Below are positions 1 to 10,640 of a stretch of DNA of 64,000 nt, piece by piece; position 1 is the stretch's first letter, and each line of letters begins with the position of its first letter. The notes under the pieces are model-generated. The model had not been told where the DNA came from, made no database searches, and was given only the letters and a program-made list of their open reading frames with translations. The DNA is taken from assembly GCF_026153515.1 (NCBI RefSeq), contig NZ_CP110644.1, positions 532,501-596,500 on the forward strand, in the 5' to 3' direction. The stretch comes from Pseudomonas sp. KU26590. GTDB taxonomy: Bacteria; Pseudomonadota; Gammaproteobacteria; Pseudomonadales; Pseudomonadaceae. Position numbers and translations under genes: made by a program.

Positions 1-188
<188 letters not shown>

Positions 189-268
189 ATCGAAGACTCA
201 GCTTCTTCGCAAGTTCCCACACGAATTGCTTGATTCATTGAAGAAGACGATAGAAACAGCCCGAAATT

Positions 269-345
<77 letters not shown>

Positions 346-379
346 ATTTTTGTGTGGGAAACGCCTGTAGAACACCTAC

Positions 380-455
380 GGGGCCATAGCTCAGCTGGGA
401 GAGCGCCTGCCTTGCACGCAGGAGGTCAACGGTTCGATCCCGTTTGGCTCCACCA
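380..455 (+). tRNA. tRNA-Ala (TGC)
   Basis: A 76-nt cloverleaf with acceptor stem GGGGCCA/TGGCTCC, anticodon TGC and an encoded CCA end. The G-U pair at the third position of the acceptor stem is the known alanine identity element. It is the second spacer tRNA of the rRNA operon. Confidence 0.98.
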
Positions 456-686
456 CTTACCGCTGTTTCGTTGTTAGAGTTTAGAAATGAGCATTCCGTG
501 CTGGCACGGTGAATGTTGATTTCTAGTCTTTGATTAGATCGTTCTTTAAAAATTTGGGTATGTGATTGAAATATAGACTGGGCACCTCTTTCACTGGTGT
601 GTGTCCAGGCTAAGGTAAAGTTTGTGAAATGCAAACTTTCGGCGAATGTCGTCTTCACAGTATAACCAGATTGCTTGGGGTTATAT
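456..686 (+). other. 16S-23S spacer with boxA-like antitermination site and processing stem
   Basis: The spacer between tRNA-Ala and 23S contains GTTCTTTAAAAATTTGG at about 541-557, which resembles the boxA antitermination signal of rrn operons. The segment 671-693 is complementary to about 3569-3592 (CTTGGGGTTATAT against ATATAACACCCAAG). This is the stem that brackets 23S rRNA and is expected to be cut by RNase III. Confidence 0.75.
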
Positions 687-3577
<2,891 letters not shown>

Positions 3578-3722
3578 ATAACACCCAAGCAATCTGCAGA
3601 AAGATGGCAGGTTGCGGTGTGTGAAGACGCATGAAGACGAAAGTTTGCGAACACACAGGCTGTACCTTGATCACATACCCGATTTGCTGAAGCGTTCGAG
3701 AGAACGAGTCAGCACCCGAATT

Positions 3723-3839
3723 TCTTGACGACCATAGAGCGTTGGAACCACCTGATCCCATCCCGAACTCAGCAGTGAAACGATGCATCGCCGATGGTAG
3801 TGTGGGGTTTCCCCATGTGAGAGTAGGTCATCGTCAAGA
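3723..3839 (+). rRNA. rrf: 5S ribosomal RNA, first copy
   Basis: A typical 5S sequence whose terminal helix is TCTTGACGA (3723-3731) paired with TCGTCAAGA (3831-3839). It follows 23S at the usual distance and is followed at once by its own terminator. Confidence 0.96.
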
Positions 3840-3849
3840 TTAAATTCCG

Positions 3850-3884
3850 AAACCCCATTTGCGAAAGCAGATGGGGTTTTGTTT
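3850..3884 (+). terminator. Rho-independent terminator after first 5S
   Basis: A perfect stem AACCCCATTTGC/GCAGATGGGGTT around a GAAA loop, followed by TTGTTTT. It lies between the two 5S genes, so the second 5S is read either by readthrough or from its own promoter. Confidence 0.9.
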
Positions 3885-3945
3885 TAAGTGAAGGTCATAC
3901 ATTTTCGCTGGAACGTTACGTCAGTAACGGATCGGCTACAGAATT

Positions 3946-4062
3946 TCTTGACGACCATAGAGTGCTGGAACCACCTGATCCCATCCCGAACTCAGCAGTG
4001 AAACGGTGCATCGCCGATGGTAGTGTGGGGTTTCCCCATGTGAGAGTAGGTCATCGTCAAGA
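3946..4062 (+). rRNA. rrf: 5S ribosomal RNA, second tandem copy
   Basis: A second 117-nt 5S gene that differs from the first at three positions. By my reading two of these are compensatory (a U-A pair in helix II becomes C-G), and the third makes a G-U wobble. This suggests both copies are under selection. Some Pseudomonas genomes have one more 5S than 16S gene, which fits this arrangement. Confidence 0.95.
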
Positions 4063-4072
4063 TTGAATTCCG

Positions 4073-4108
4073 AAACCCCAGTCTGCTTACGCAGACTGGG
4101 GTTTTGTC
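4073..4108 (+). terminator. Rho-independent terminator after second 5S
   Basis: A stem AACCCCAGTCTGC/GCAGACTGGGGTT followed by TTGTCGTTT. It ends the rrn operon. It lies just downstream of the oppositely oriented mgoD gene and may act in both directions. Confidence 0.88.
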
Positions 4109-4145
4109 GTTTAGGCCACCTATACTGAAGCGCCGCAGGCTTCTG

Positions 4146-4649
4146 CTATGAGCGCCTCACAGCTTCTGGCACGTTCTTCATCGCACCATCAGCAAAGCCC
4201 TGCAAAAACTCTCTGAAGCCCTCAGCGCTTGTCGATCCGTTGTCCACAGGCTCGGCAATGATGGCCCAGGTAGCAACGCAGCTGGAACTGCCCTTAGGGA
4301 CAACCGTCATTGAGGCCCAGAGCTTGCTCACGCCAAGGTTGTTGTAGATGGTTGTCCAAGTCATAGCCATCGTGTCGTCATCGTGTGAGTTGAGTTGCTC
4401 AACCACCACAAGATCACCCTCCTTGAATTTCTTGTAACGGACAGAGCCCGGACCGTTACCAATCACTTCAATGCTCGCAAGCTCCGGAATGAATTGCGTG
4501 AAACCACCGAAATTCCCTACGACCTTCCAGACCTCACGTGCCGGCGCGTTTATCGAGATTGCAGACACCACCGGTTCTCCGCCTGGATTGGTAATCAGCG
4601 TATCGGGCGAAAGGAAGCCAAGGGTGTTGAGCGGCTGAATAGCGTTCAT
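4146..4649 (-). CDS. mgoD: SRPBCC-family protein MgoD/PvfD
   Basis: A 167-residue protein of the START/Bet v1-like SRPBCC fold (polyketide cyclase/dehydrase and lipid transport type). It has the usual pattern of an N-terminal strand, a hydrophobic ligand-cavity helix and the segment NAPAREVWKVVGNFGGF near residues 34-48. I chose the ATG at 4649 over an upstream in-frame start because GGAG lies 7 nt before it. It is the last gene of the four-gene operon, 43 bp after the NRPS gene. Its order and type match mgoD/pvfD of the mangotoxin-regulating and Pseudomonas virulence factor operons. Its chemical role in signal formation is not settled, and I infer function only from context. Confidence 0.85.
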   Translation of the reverse strand: MNAIQPLNTLGFLSPDTLITNPGGEPVVSAISINAPAREVWKVVGNFGGFTQFIPELASIEVIGNGPGSVRYKKFKEGDLVVVEQLNSHDDDTMAMTWTTIYNNLGVSKLWASMTVVPKGSSSCVATWAIIAEPVDNGSTSAEGFREFLQGFADGAMKNVPEAVRRS

Positions 4650-4692
4650 TGTTGTTCTCCATAACTTAAAGGGGATGTTGCGTTGGGGTGTA

Positions 4693-7600
4693 TCAGATGA
4701 AGGCAATCTCTTTCAGGTAGTCGCAGCCTTTGCGCAGCAGCGCCGGGGTTTTCGAGGGGTAGCACGCGCCCATCTGTTGAACACCCGCATGGGCGTTCTG
4801 GTAGGCGATCATTGATATGTCTCCGATGTCCTCCTCAAATCCGTCGAGATAAAAGCCGAGCACGCCGAACAAAGCGTTTTTGCTGTCCACCCGATTCAAC
4901 TGGGTTTGCCACTCACTGACGCTGACCATCTCGAAATCACTGCCCGCTTCACGGAACGCGCTGACGTAATTGCTCCAGCTCAACGGCTCCGGGTTGTGAA
5001 GGTTGAAGACTGCGTGAGCTGGCTGGTAACGACTGGCATGAAAGCCGATGAATCGGGCGAGGAAGTCGACAGGCATCAAGTCGAAACTCATGGAGAAGTC
5101 CGGCACCTGGCCCAGTTGCATCGAACCCTTGAGCATCAGCATCAGGCGGTTTTTGTGCGGCTGGCAGACACCGGTCGCGCTGTTGAATGCAATATTGCCG
5201 GGTCGATAGATGTTCACCCACGCGCCTCGCTCACGGGCTCGCTGCAGGATCCGCTCGGCGACCCACTTGGAGAGGTTGTAGCCGTTCTTGAGATAGATCG
5301 GCGGTGTCTCGGCAGCGGGAGCTTCGAGGACGCGACCATCAGCCCCAACAGCGCTCGAGGCAGAAAGCGTCGACACAAAGTTGAACACTTTCTTGCTGCG
5401 CCCTTCACACAGCTTCAGGCATTCGAAGATCGGCTCAACGTTATCCTTGGCCAGCGTCTCGTAATCCTGGACGTGGTTGACGTTGGCAGCGTTGTGCACC
5501 AGCGCGCCAAACTCGCGATCAAGCCGCTCATACACTTCGCTGCTCAACCCCAGCTGTGGCCGTGTGATGTCGGCGGCGTAAACCCGCACCCGCGCCAGAT
5601 CCAGATGCTCAAGACGGTTTTCCCGCAGTGCCAGGACAAAGCGGTCTTGCGCCGTCATCCCTGCGCTTTCACGAACCAGACAGGCAACCTCAGTTGCGCC
5701 CCACGCCAACAGCGCTTCGACGATGTGAACGCCGAGAAACCCGTTGGCGCCAGTGACGATGACTTTATGTACGTCGCCCATGCGCTCCACAGGCAGTACC
5801 GGCAGCTCAAAGGGCGCCGAAGCATCCATGAATGCTTTCGGGCTGACGGTCCATGAGGTTGTGCCGTCGCTGTCGAGCAGTGACGCCAGATTGGTCAGCG
5901 TTGGCGCCTCGATGAACCGATTGATCGGTATGCTGCGGCCGAACCGTTCGCGAATCCCCAGCAGCATCTGCGAGAGCAGAATCGAGTGGCCACCCAAATT
6001 GAAAAAGCTCTCGTCGGTTGATATTTCGCCGGGCGGAAGTTCCAGCAGATCCGCCCACAGCGCAAGGAGCATTATCTCGTTTTCGGTGTCGGGCAAGCGA
6101 CGTGGGGCTTGCTCCAGCATATTCACGGGCAGCAGCAACAGCGCCTTGCGATCGACCTTGCCGTTGCTGGCAAACGGCATGCTCGCCAACTCCGTGTAGG
6201 CGGTCGGCCGCATATAGTCGGGCAGCAACGCTGCGACATGGTCCTTGAGCAAATGCCGAGCGGCGTCTGGTTCTACGCCGTGCGGTTGCGCCAGAAAAGC
6301 CAGGATGCGTCGCTGGTCGTCAATCACCACCGCGACTTGGCGGTACAGCTGGCTGTCGCGCAGGCAGTGTTCGATCTCCTCTGGCTCCACCCTGAATCCC
6401 CGGATCTTCACCTGGTTGTCACGCCGTCCGGAAAGCTCGATACCATCGTTCGTCCATTTACCGATGTCCCCGGTTCGGTAGGCCCGAACGCTTTGGCCAT
6501 CACCCAGCGCGACATGCACATAGCGCTCATCGGTGAGGGCAGGGTTGTTGATGTAACCCAGGCACACGCCCGGACCGACGATGTAGAGCTCGCCGGGGGT
6601 CTGGTCCGCGACGGGCTGCATGTCCTCGTCGAGAATCAGGACCTGGCTGTTAGCGATCGGGCGACCCAGGTTGCGGTTGCTGCCGCCGGGTTGAAACCGG
6701 CCGGCTGTGATCAGCACCGTGGCCTCAGTCGGGCCGTACAGGTTGTGGAAGTGACATTGCGCTGCCAGGCGTTCAATCACGTAGGGCTCGCAGACATCAC
6801 CGCCCGTGCACAAGTGCTTGAGCTTCAGCGGTCGATCAATCGGCAGGATGCTCAACAAGGCGGGCGGCAGAAACGCGTGGCTGAGATTCTGATCCAGCAG
6901 CTCGAACAGCTGCAGCGGATCACGACGCTGATCGTCGTTCGCCACGATCAGTTCAGCGCCGCTGAGCAGGGTGGGGAATATGTCGATGACCGATGAATCG
7001 AAACTCAGCGTCGAGAACTGCAGCACACGGCTGTGTTCGGAGAGCTCGACAGAGTGTGCATACCAGGCCGTGAAATGGCTCAGGTTGCGCTGACTGAGCA
7101 TCACGCCTTTCGGGTGTCCGGTCGTACCCGAGGTGTACAGCGCCATGCACGGCGCGTCGGCCTCCGGGCCATAGCGCATCAACGACCGCGCCGTCGGCAC
7201 GATCTTGATGTGACTGATGTCCAGCCCCGGCACAGCCACGCCCGCCAGTGGGTGGCTGCCATCATGCAGCAGTAACGTGGCTTGTGCATTTTCGAGGATG
7301 AACTGCTGACGCTGAAGAGGCTGGCTGGGGTCCAGGGGCAGGTACACCGCTCCGTGGCCCAAAATGGCGAGGATGCCGGCGAACAGCGCCGCAGATTTCG
7401 GCATACAAATGCCAATCACCAACGGTTCAGTTGATGTGTGCGGCAGCATGGCCTGTATCTGCGTCTGGATCGCGACGCTGTGCGCGCGCAGCTGGTCATA
7501 ACTGATGCGCTCGCCGTCGATACTCAGCGCCGTGCGCCCGGCGAATTCGCTAAAGCTCCGATCCAGGCGTGCGACAAGCGTCTGCTCGGCAACACGCAGC

Positions 7601-8145
7601 AATTCCGGGGCCGCGGTGAAGTTGAAGCAGTGCTCGAAGGCCAGTCGGTCCAGCCGTAGCAAGCTCTCCTGGCGCTCACTGTGCGGTGGGTCAACGCGCT
7701 CGGCGCGCGCGAAATATCGGGTATCACGCGAGAACCGGCTGATCAGCATCGCGACGTTGTCGACCATCGTTGCGACCGCAGTGTCCCTCAGCACGCGTCC
7801 GTTGCCGGACAGCGTGGCAGCCACGGCGTAGCGTACGATCAAGCGCTGCGCCGTAGCCGTTCCAAGCCAGCACAATATTTCCAGCTCAGGCAGTGCCCGA
7901 TCGCTCACCGGTGTAAGTCCTACCCGGAGGCCAAGATGCACGGCTGTCTTGAGCGCGCCCAATCCTGCGTCGGGCAGGTCCAGCGTGCCGTCCTCGATGA
8001 GGATAGATGCGTTCTGCGGCGCGCTCAGCTCCAGCGTGCCCTCATCGCGCAGGTGATGGATCAGATGCCCGTGGGCGTCGAGTTCTGCACTCAGCTCACT
8101 CATCGCCTGGCTATGGCCGATGAGCACAATCTCCAGGCGCTTCAT
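4693..8145 (-). CDS. mgoA: Nonribosomal peptide synthetase (A-T-R), MgoA/PvfC
   Basis: 1,150 residues. Residues 1 to about 150 look like a degenerate formyltransferase-type domain (VLIGHS near the start). An adenylation domain follows: A3 ALYTSGTTGHPKG near 335, A4 near 380, A5 NLYGPTEA near 466 and A8 GRRDNQVKIRGFR near 570. Then come a thiolation domain with the phosphopantetheine site GGHS near 717 and a thioester reductase domain with the NADPH motif TGANGFLG near 797 and catalytic YNLSK near 954. It has no condensation domain, so it should activate one amino acid and release it reductively as an aldehyde. The start was set at 8145 because GGAGG lies 6 nt upstream and the ATG overlaps the mgoC stop (ATGA). 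Order and architecture match mgoA/pvfC, which with the oxidases makes diazeniumdiolate-type signals. Confidence 0.93.
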   Translation of the reverse strand: MKRLEIVLIGHSQAMSELSAELDAHGHLIHHLRDEGTLELSAPQNASILIEDGTLDLPDAGLGALKTAVHLGLRVGLTPVSDRALPELEILCWLGTATAQRLIVRYAVAATLSGNGRVLRDTAVATMVDNVAMLISRFSRDTRYFARAERVDPPHSERQESLLRLDRLAFEHCFNFTAAPELLRVAEQTLVARLDRSFSEFAGRTALSIDGERISYDQLRAHSVAIQTQIQAMLPHTSTEPLVIGICMPKSAALFAGILAILGHGAVYLPLDPSQPLQRQQFILENAQATLLLHDGSHPLAGVAVPGLDISHIKIVPTARSLMRYGPEADAPCMALYTSGTTGHPKGVMLSQRNLSHFTAWYAHSVELSEHSRVLQFSTLSFDSSVIDIFPTLLSGAELIVANDDQRRDPLQLFELLDQNLSHAFLPPALLSILPIDRPLKLKHLCTGGDVCEPYVIERLAAQCHFHNLYGPTEATVLITAGRFQPGGSNRNLGRPIANSQVLILDEDMQPVADQTPGELYIVGPGVCLGYINNPALTDERYVHVALGDGQSVRAYRTGDIGKWTNDGIELSGRRDNQVKIRGFRVEPEEIEHCLRDSQLYRQVAVVIDDQRRILAFLAQPHGVEPDAARHLLKDHVAALLPDYMRPTAYTELASMPFASNGKVDRKALLLLPVNMLEQAPRRLPDTENEIMLLALWADLLELPPGEISTDESFFNLGGHSILLSQMLLGIRERFGRSIPINRFIEAPTLTNLASLLDSDGTTSWTVSPKAFMDASAPFELPVLPVERMGDVHKVIVTGANGFLGVHIVEALLAWGATEVACLVRESAGMTAQDRFVLALRENRLEHLDLARVRVYAADITRPQLGLSSEVYERLDREFGALVHNAANVNHVQDYETLAKDNVEPIFECLKLCEGRSKKVFNFVSTLSASSAVGADGRVLEAPAAETPPIYLKNGYNLSKWVAERILQRARERGAWVNIYRPGNIAFNSATGVCQPHKNRLMLMLKGSMQLGQVPDFSMSFDLMPVDFLARFIGFHASRYQPAHAVFNLHNPEPLSWSNYVSAFREAGSDFEMVSVSEWQTQLNRVDSKNALFGVLGFYLDGFEEDIGDISMIAYQNAHAGVQQMGACYPSKTPALLRKGCDYLKEIAFI

Positions 8146-9086
8146 AGCAAGCCTCCGGCCGGTAGATAGTCGGCAAGGGCGTGCTGAACGCAGGTGGAAT
8201 CGAGCATCGAGCTGGAGGTGAAGAAACGCATGATGTTGCCCACCAGCGGATGGTGGCGGTTGATCGGGAAGCACATCGCCTGCGTCTCTTCCTTGAGCGC
8301 CTGTTTGATCGGTTCCGCGACGGGCAAGCTGTCGATCAGAACGAAATCAAAGGACTTCTGGATGTCATTGGTCAAATATTGAGCAATGAATACGGGCAGG
8401 ATCTGCGCGATGAGCTGCCTGTCCTGTTCGGGCGCTGCGTGCCAGTAGATTCTGACCAGGCGCGCCCAGAAACCGGAATGCCGTCCTTCATCTAGCAGGT
8501 GGTCCGCCATGAGGCCTTTGATGGACTGCTTCACCGTGTCGTCCTTGGCGAACGCAGCCACATCGTTGGTCACGGTGTTCTCGGCAATCGCCACGCAGAT
8601 GAGCTCGACCGCGCTGCGCAAGTGGTCCGGCGCGAGGGCCAGAGCGGCGGGGATGGCTCGACTGAGTTCGATTTCCTGTGGCAACGGGATTGGCTGGATG
8701 CCAGTGAGTGCGATGGTTTGCTGCATGAAATCCATCGCCACCAGAGCGTGGTAATCCTCGTCGACGACCACAGTCATGGCGTCGTAGCGGCAAGCAAAGG
8801 GAAAGCGGATTGCGAAATTGTCCTTGGCGATGCTTCGTGCGGTCTTGTCGACGATTTCGGTCTCGAAAATCACCACGTCGTTGATGAACTTGTACAGGCT
8901 CTGTACCAGCGCCAGATCGCGCAGATGGGCGCATTCGCGGGTGAACGTCTCGCTCAGCACCAGTGGCTGGCGGCTCAGCGGGTAGATCAGTTTTTCGTCA
9001 TTTTCGACAATGCGGCGCGGGCGTGTCCGAATCGTCGCGCGGCCTTCCCAGGCATCGACGAATGACAAGTAGTCTTCGGCCTTCAT
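8142..9086 (-). CDS. mgoC: AurF-like di-iron N-oxygenase, MgoC/PvfB
   Basis: A 314-residue protein of the p-aminobenzoate N-oxygenase (AurF) family. Likely metal ligands are E75, E110, H113, E169, H196, E200 and H203. Their spacings (35, 3, 56, 27, 4, 3) almost exactly match those of AurF (E101, E136, H139, E196, H223, E227, H230), so the di-iron site appears intact. Such enzymes oxidise an amine to hydroxylamine or nitroso level. In this pathway the substrate is thought to be the NRPS-bound or free amino acid. It follows mgoB by 49 bp and is translationally coupled to mgoA. A GGA of an RsmA-like motif forms its ribosome binding site. Confidence 0.92.
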   Translation of the reverse strand: MKAEDYLSFVDAWEGRATIRTRPRRIVENDEKLIYPLSRQPLVLSETFTRECAHLRDLALVQSLYKFINDVVIFETEIVDKTARSIAKDNFAIRFPFACRYDAMTVVVDEDYHALVAMDFMQQTIALTGIQPIPLPQEIELSRAIPAALALAPDHLRSAVELICVAIAENTVTNDVAAFAKDDTVKQSIKGLMADHLLDEGRHSGFWARLVRIYWHAAPEQDRQLIAQILPVFIAQYLTNDIQKSFDFVLIDSLPVAEPIKQALKEETQAMCFPINRHHPLVGNIMRFFTSSSMLDSTCVQHALADYLPAGGLL

Positions 9087-9090
9087 GATG

Positions 9091-9100
9091 GCGTCCTTGT
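9091..9100 (-). promoter_or_regulatory. Candidate RsmA/CsrA site at mgoC ribosome binding site
   Basis: The minus strand reads ACAAGGACGC, matching 9 of 10 positions of the RsmA/RsmE consensus (A/U)CANGGANG(U/A). The GGA is also the Shine-Dalgarno sequence of mgoC, so protein binding would block translation. Confidence 0.5.
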
Positions 9101-9135
9101 GTGGAGGGCTGGTCGAGTACGGAGGCGTGATGGAC

Positions 9136-9915
9136 TCATGCGCTGACTTCCCGCGCGGTCTCGCGCATGGTCACGCGAAGGGCGTCCCACAGCGCAATGC
9201 GGCTCTCGACTGCGGTGATGGCCGCGGCATAGACCTCGCGCTGGTGCTGTTCATTGCCCGCGACTAGCCTGGTCAGCAACGATTCTGCAGCCGGGCCGTG
9301 GTCTTCGGAGTCCACTTCGATGTGGCGTTCCAGGTAGTAGCGAAAGGTTGGTGCCTTGTCGGCCGTGATGCCCCAGTCGTCGAGAATCCGCTGGAACATC
9401 TGCGGGATGACACTCTCGCGACCGTGCAGGAACGCCGCAGCCACGCAATGCGCGGGCGCATTCAAAGCAATGTCGAGGGTGTCACGGACGAAGTGCGTGG
9501 CCGCTCGGCCAGCGCCAACGCTGTCGAGCGCGGTTTTGTAGTGGATGCCTTCGCGCAACAGTTCGACGAAATGCTCGATGCGTGCCGTGCTTGCGCCGAT
9601 TTCTCGCATGGCGTCCAGGTACAGTTCGAAGTGGCTGTAATGATCTCGGCGCCCTGGCCGATCATCCGACTCCTCACCCAACACAATCTCGTTGATGAGC
9701 CGCGCTGCCTTCGGGTCTCGCGGCGGCAGCCAGGGGAGTCGGGTGCACGTGAGTTCCTGCTGCAGCCGTTTGGTCAGTGACATGAAGTCCCAGACCGCGA
9801 ACACATGCACCTCCATGAACCGCTGCAAGGCGTGCAGTGAATCGATTTCGGAAAAAACAGGGTGCGTGCTGAGTTCTGATTTCTTCGCGATAAGTTGCTG
9901 TTTCAGAATATCCAT
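9136..9915 (-). CDS. mgoB: Haem-oxygenase-like (DUF3050) oxidase, MgoB/PvfA
   Basis: A 259-residue protein of the DUF3050/haem-oxygenase-like fold. Many proteins of this fold are di-iron oxidases. Candidate ligands are in [13 protein letters not shown] (residues 33-45), LGEESDD (79-85), HYSHFELY (92-99) and [12 protein letters not shown] (196-207). It is the first gene of the operon. The ATG at 9915 is preceded by AAGGA 7 nt upstream, and this sequence is embedded in a perfect RsmA-type motif. By position and type it corresponds to mgoB/pvfA. Its precise reaction in signal biosynthesis is not something I can read from sequence. Confidence 0.88.
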   Translation of the reverse strand: MDILKQQLIAKKSELSTHPVFSEIDSLHALQRFMEVHVFAVWDFMSLTKRLQQELTCTRLPWLPPRDPKAARLINEIVLGEESDDRPGRRDHYSHFELYLDAMREIGASTARIEHFVELLREGIHYKTALDSVGAGRAATHFVRDTLDIALNAPAHCVAAAFLHGRESVIPQMFQRILDDWGITADKAPTFRYYLERHIEVDSEDHGPAAESLLTRLVAGNEQHQREVYAAAITAVESRIALWDALRVTMRETAREVSA

Positions 9916-9919
9916 TTTT

Positions 9920-9929
9920 ACGTCCTTGA
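9920..9929 (-). promoter_or_regulatory. Perfect RsmA/CsrA binding motif over mgoB ribosome binding site
   Basis: The minus-strand mRNA reads UCAAGGACGU, a 10 of 10 match to the RsmA/RsmE consensus (A/U)CANGGANG(U/A). It ends 5 nt before the mgoB ATG and contains its Shine-Dalgarno AAGGA. It fits the known control of the mgo operon by GacS/GacA, which acts through RsmA-titrating small RNAs. Confidence 0.72.
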
Positions 9930-10640
9930 TAGATTGGGTGCGTCGCGAACTCGTTTAATTGTCACAGCCGACGGTCGTCTTAAGTTGCCGTGTAAACAAC
10001 GGATAACATGACGTCCGTTAATCTGGGCCAATAAGAAGCTGCGAAACTTATTTCGTGAATGGTCAACAATCGTGCAGGCTGAAATTGGGCATGCGCACTT
10101 GGCCTATGCCCTCACCGACCAGCGTCTGCGGGCGAAAAGCCCTTAAATGTTGGCGGCCAGAAAACGTTAGAACACTTTCAAATGGTTTCGCAAATACTTT
10201 TTAATATAATTAACAGCGTAGTTAAATCGCGCGCGAGAGAAGGTGTTAAAACTTTCAAATAAAGTTTTATTGGGGCGAACGCAACCCTTCCGGCTAGTAG
10301 CGTCAGAATTGAAATTAATGAACGAATACCTCGTTCAGCGTTGCGCTTTATCGGGCTAATACAGTTTTTGAGATTTTTTGATTTGGGCGACATTTAGGGT
10401 TCAACTTCAATGTCTCCGCCCAGGGCAATGCTCCTTTTGCCGCTCCATGAAAACTGCCTTCCCTGAACCGGCTGCAGACCGATTCGTCGTTCGAGTGTGC
10501 CTGAACGCGGCGGTACACCGCGTCAACGACGGCCAATTTTCACGATAGGTGCATTAGCGGCGGCCCGAGCGCGGGAGGGCCTGCTTTTAGTCGTAGGAGA
10601 CGTTAGAAGGGGGCGTAAAGGAGAGGGCGGCGGTTTTTCT
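9930..10640. other. Long AT-rich gap upstream of the mgo operon
   Basis: About 710 bp between mgoB and the thioesterase gene, richer in A and T than its flanks, especially 10150-10390. It should hold the mgo promoter and leader. A TATATT-like element lies near 10205 on the minus strand, but I cannot assign a promoter with confidence. Short open frames here have no supported start or coding character. Confidence 0.5.
9998..10019. promoter_or_regulatory. Inverted repeat upstream of mgoB
   Basis: AACGGA, then 10 nt, then TCCGTT forms a perfect 6-bp inverted repeat about 83-104 bp upstream of the mgoB start. The spacing of one to two helical turns suits a dimeric regulator. No protein can be named. 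Confidence 0.35.

Noticed and set aside
4906..8495. Several long plus-strand open frames (up to 316 residues) opposite mgoA and mgoC
   Set aside because: They are antisense to genes with full conserved motifs, lack ribosome sites and show no domain. High GC codon use creates long mirror frames.
10178..10393. A 71-residue minus-strand frame in the gap upstream of mgoB
   Set aside because: AT-rich chance frame with no ribosome site; more likely leader or promoter DNA.
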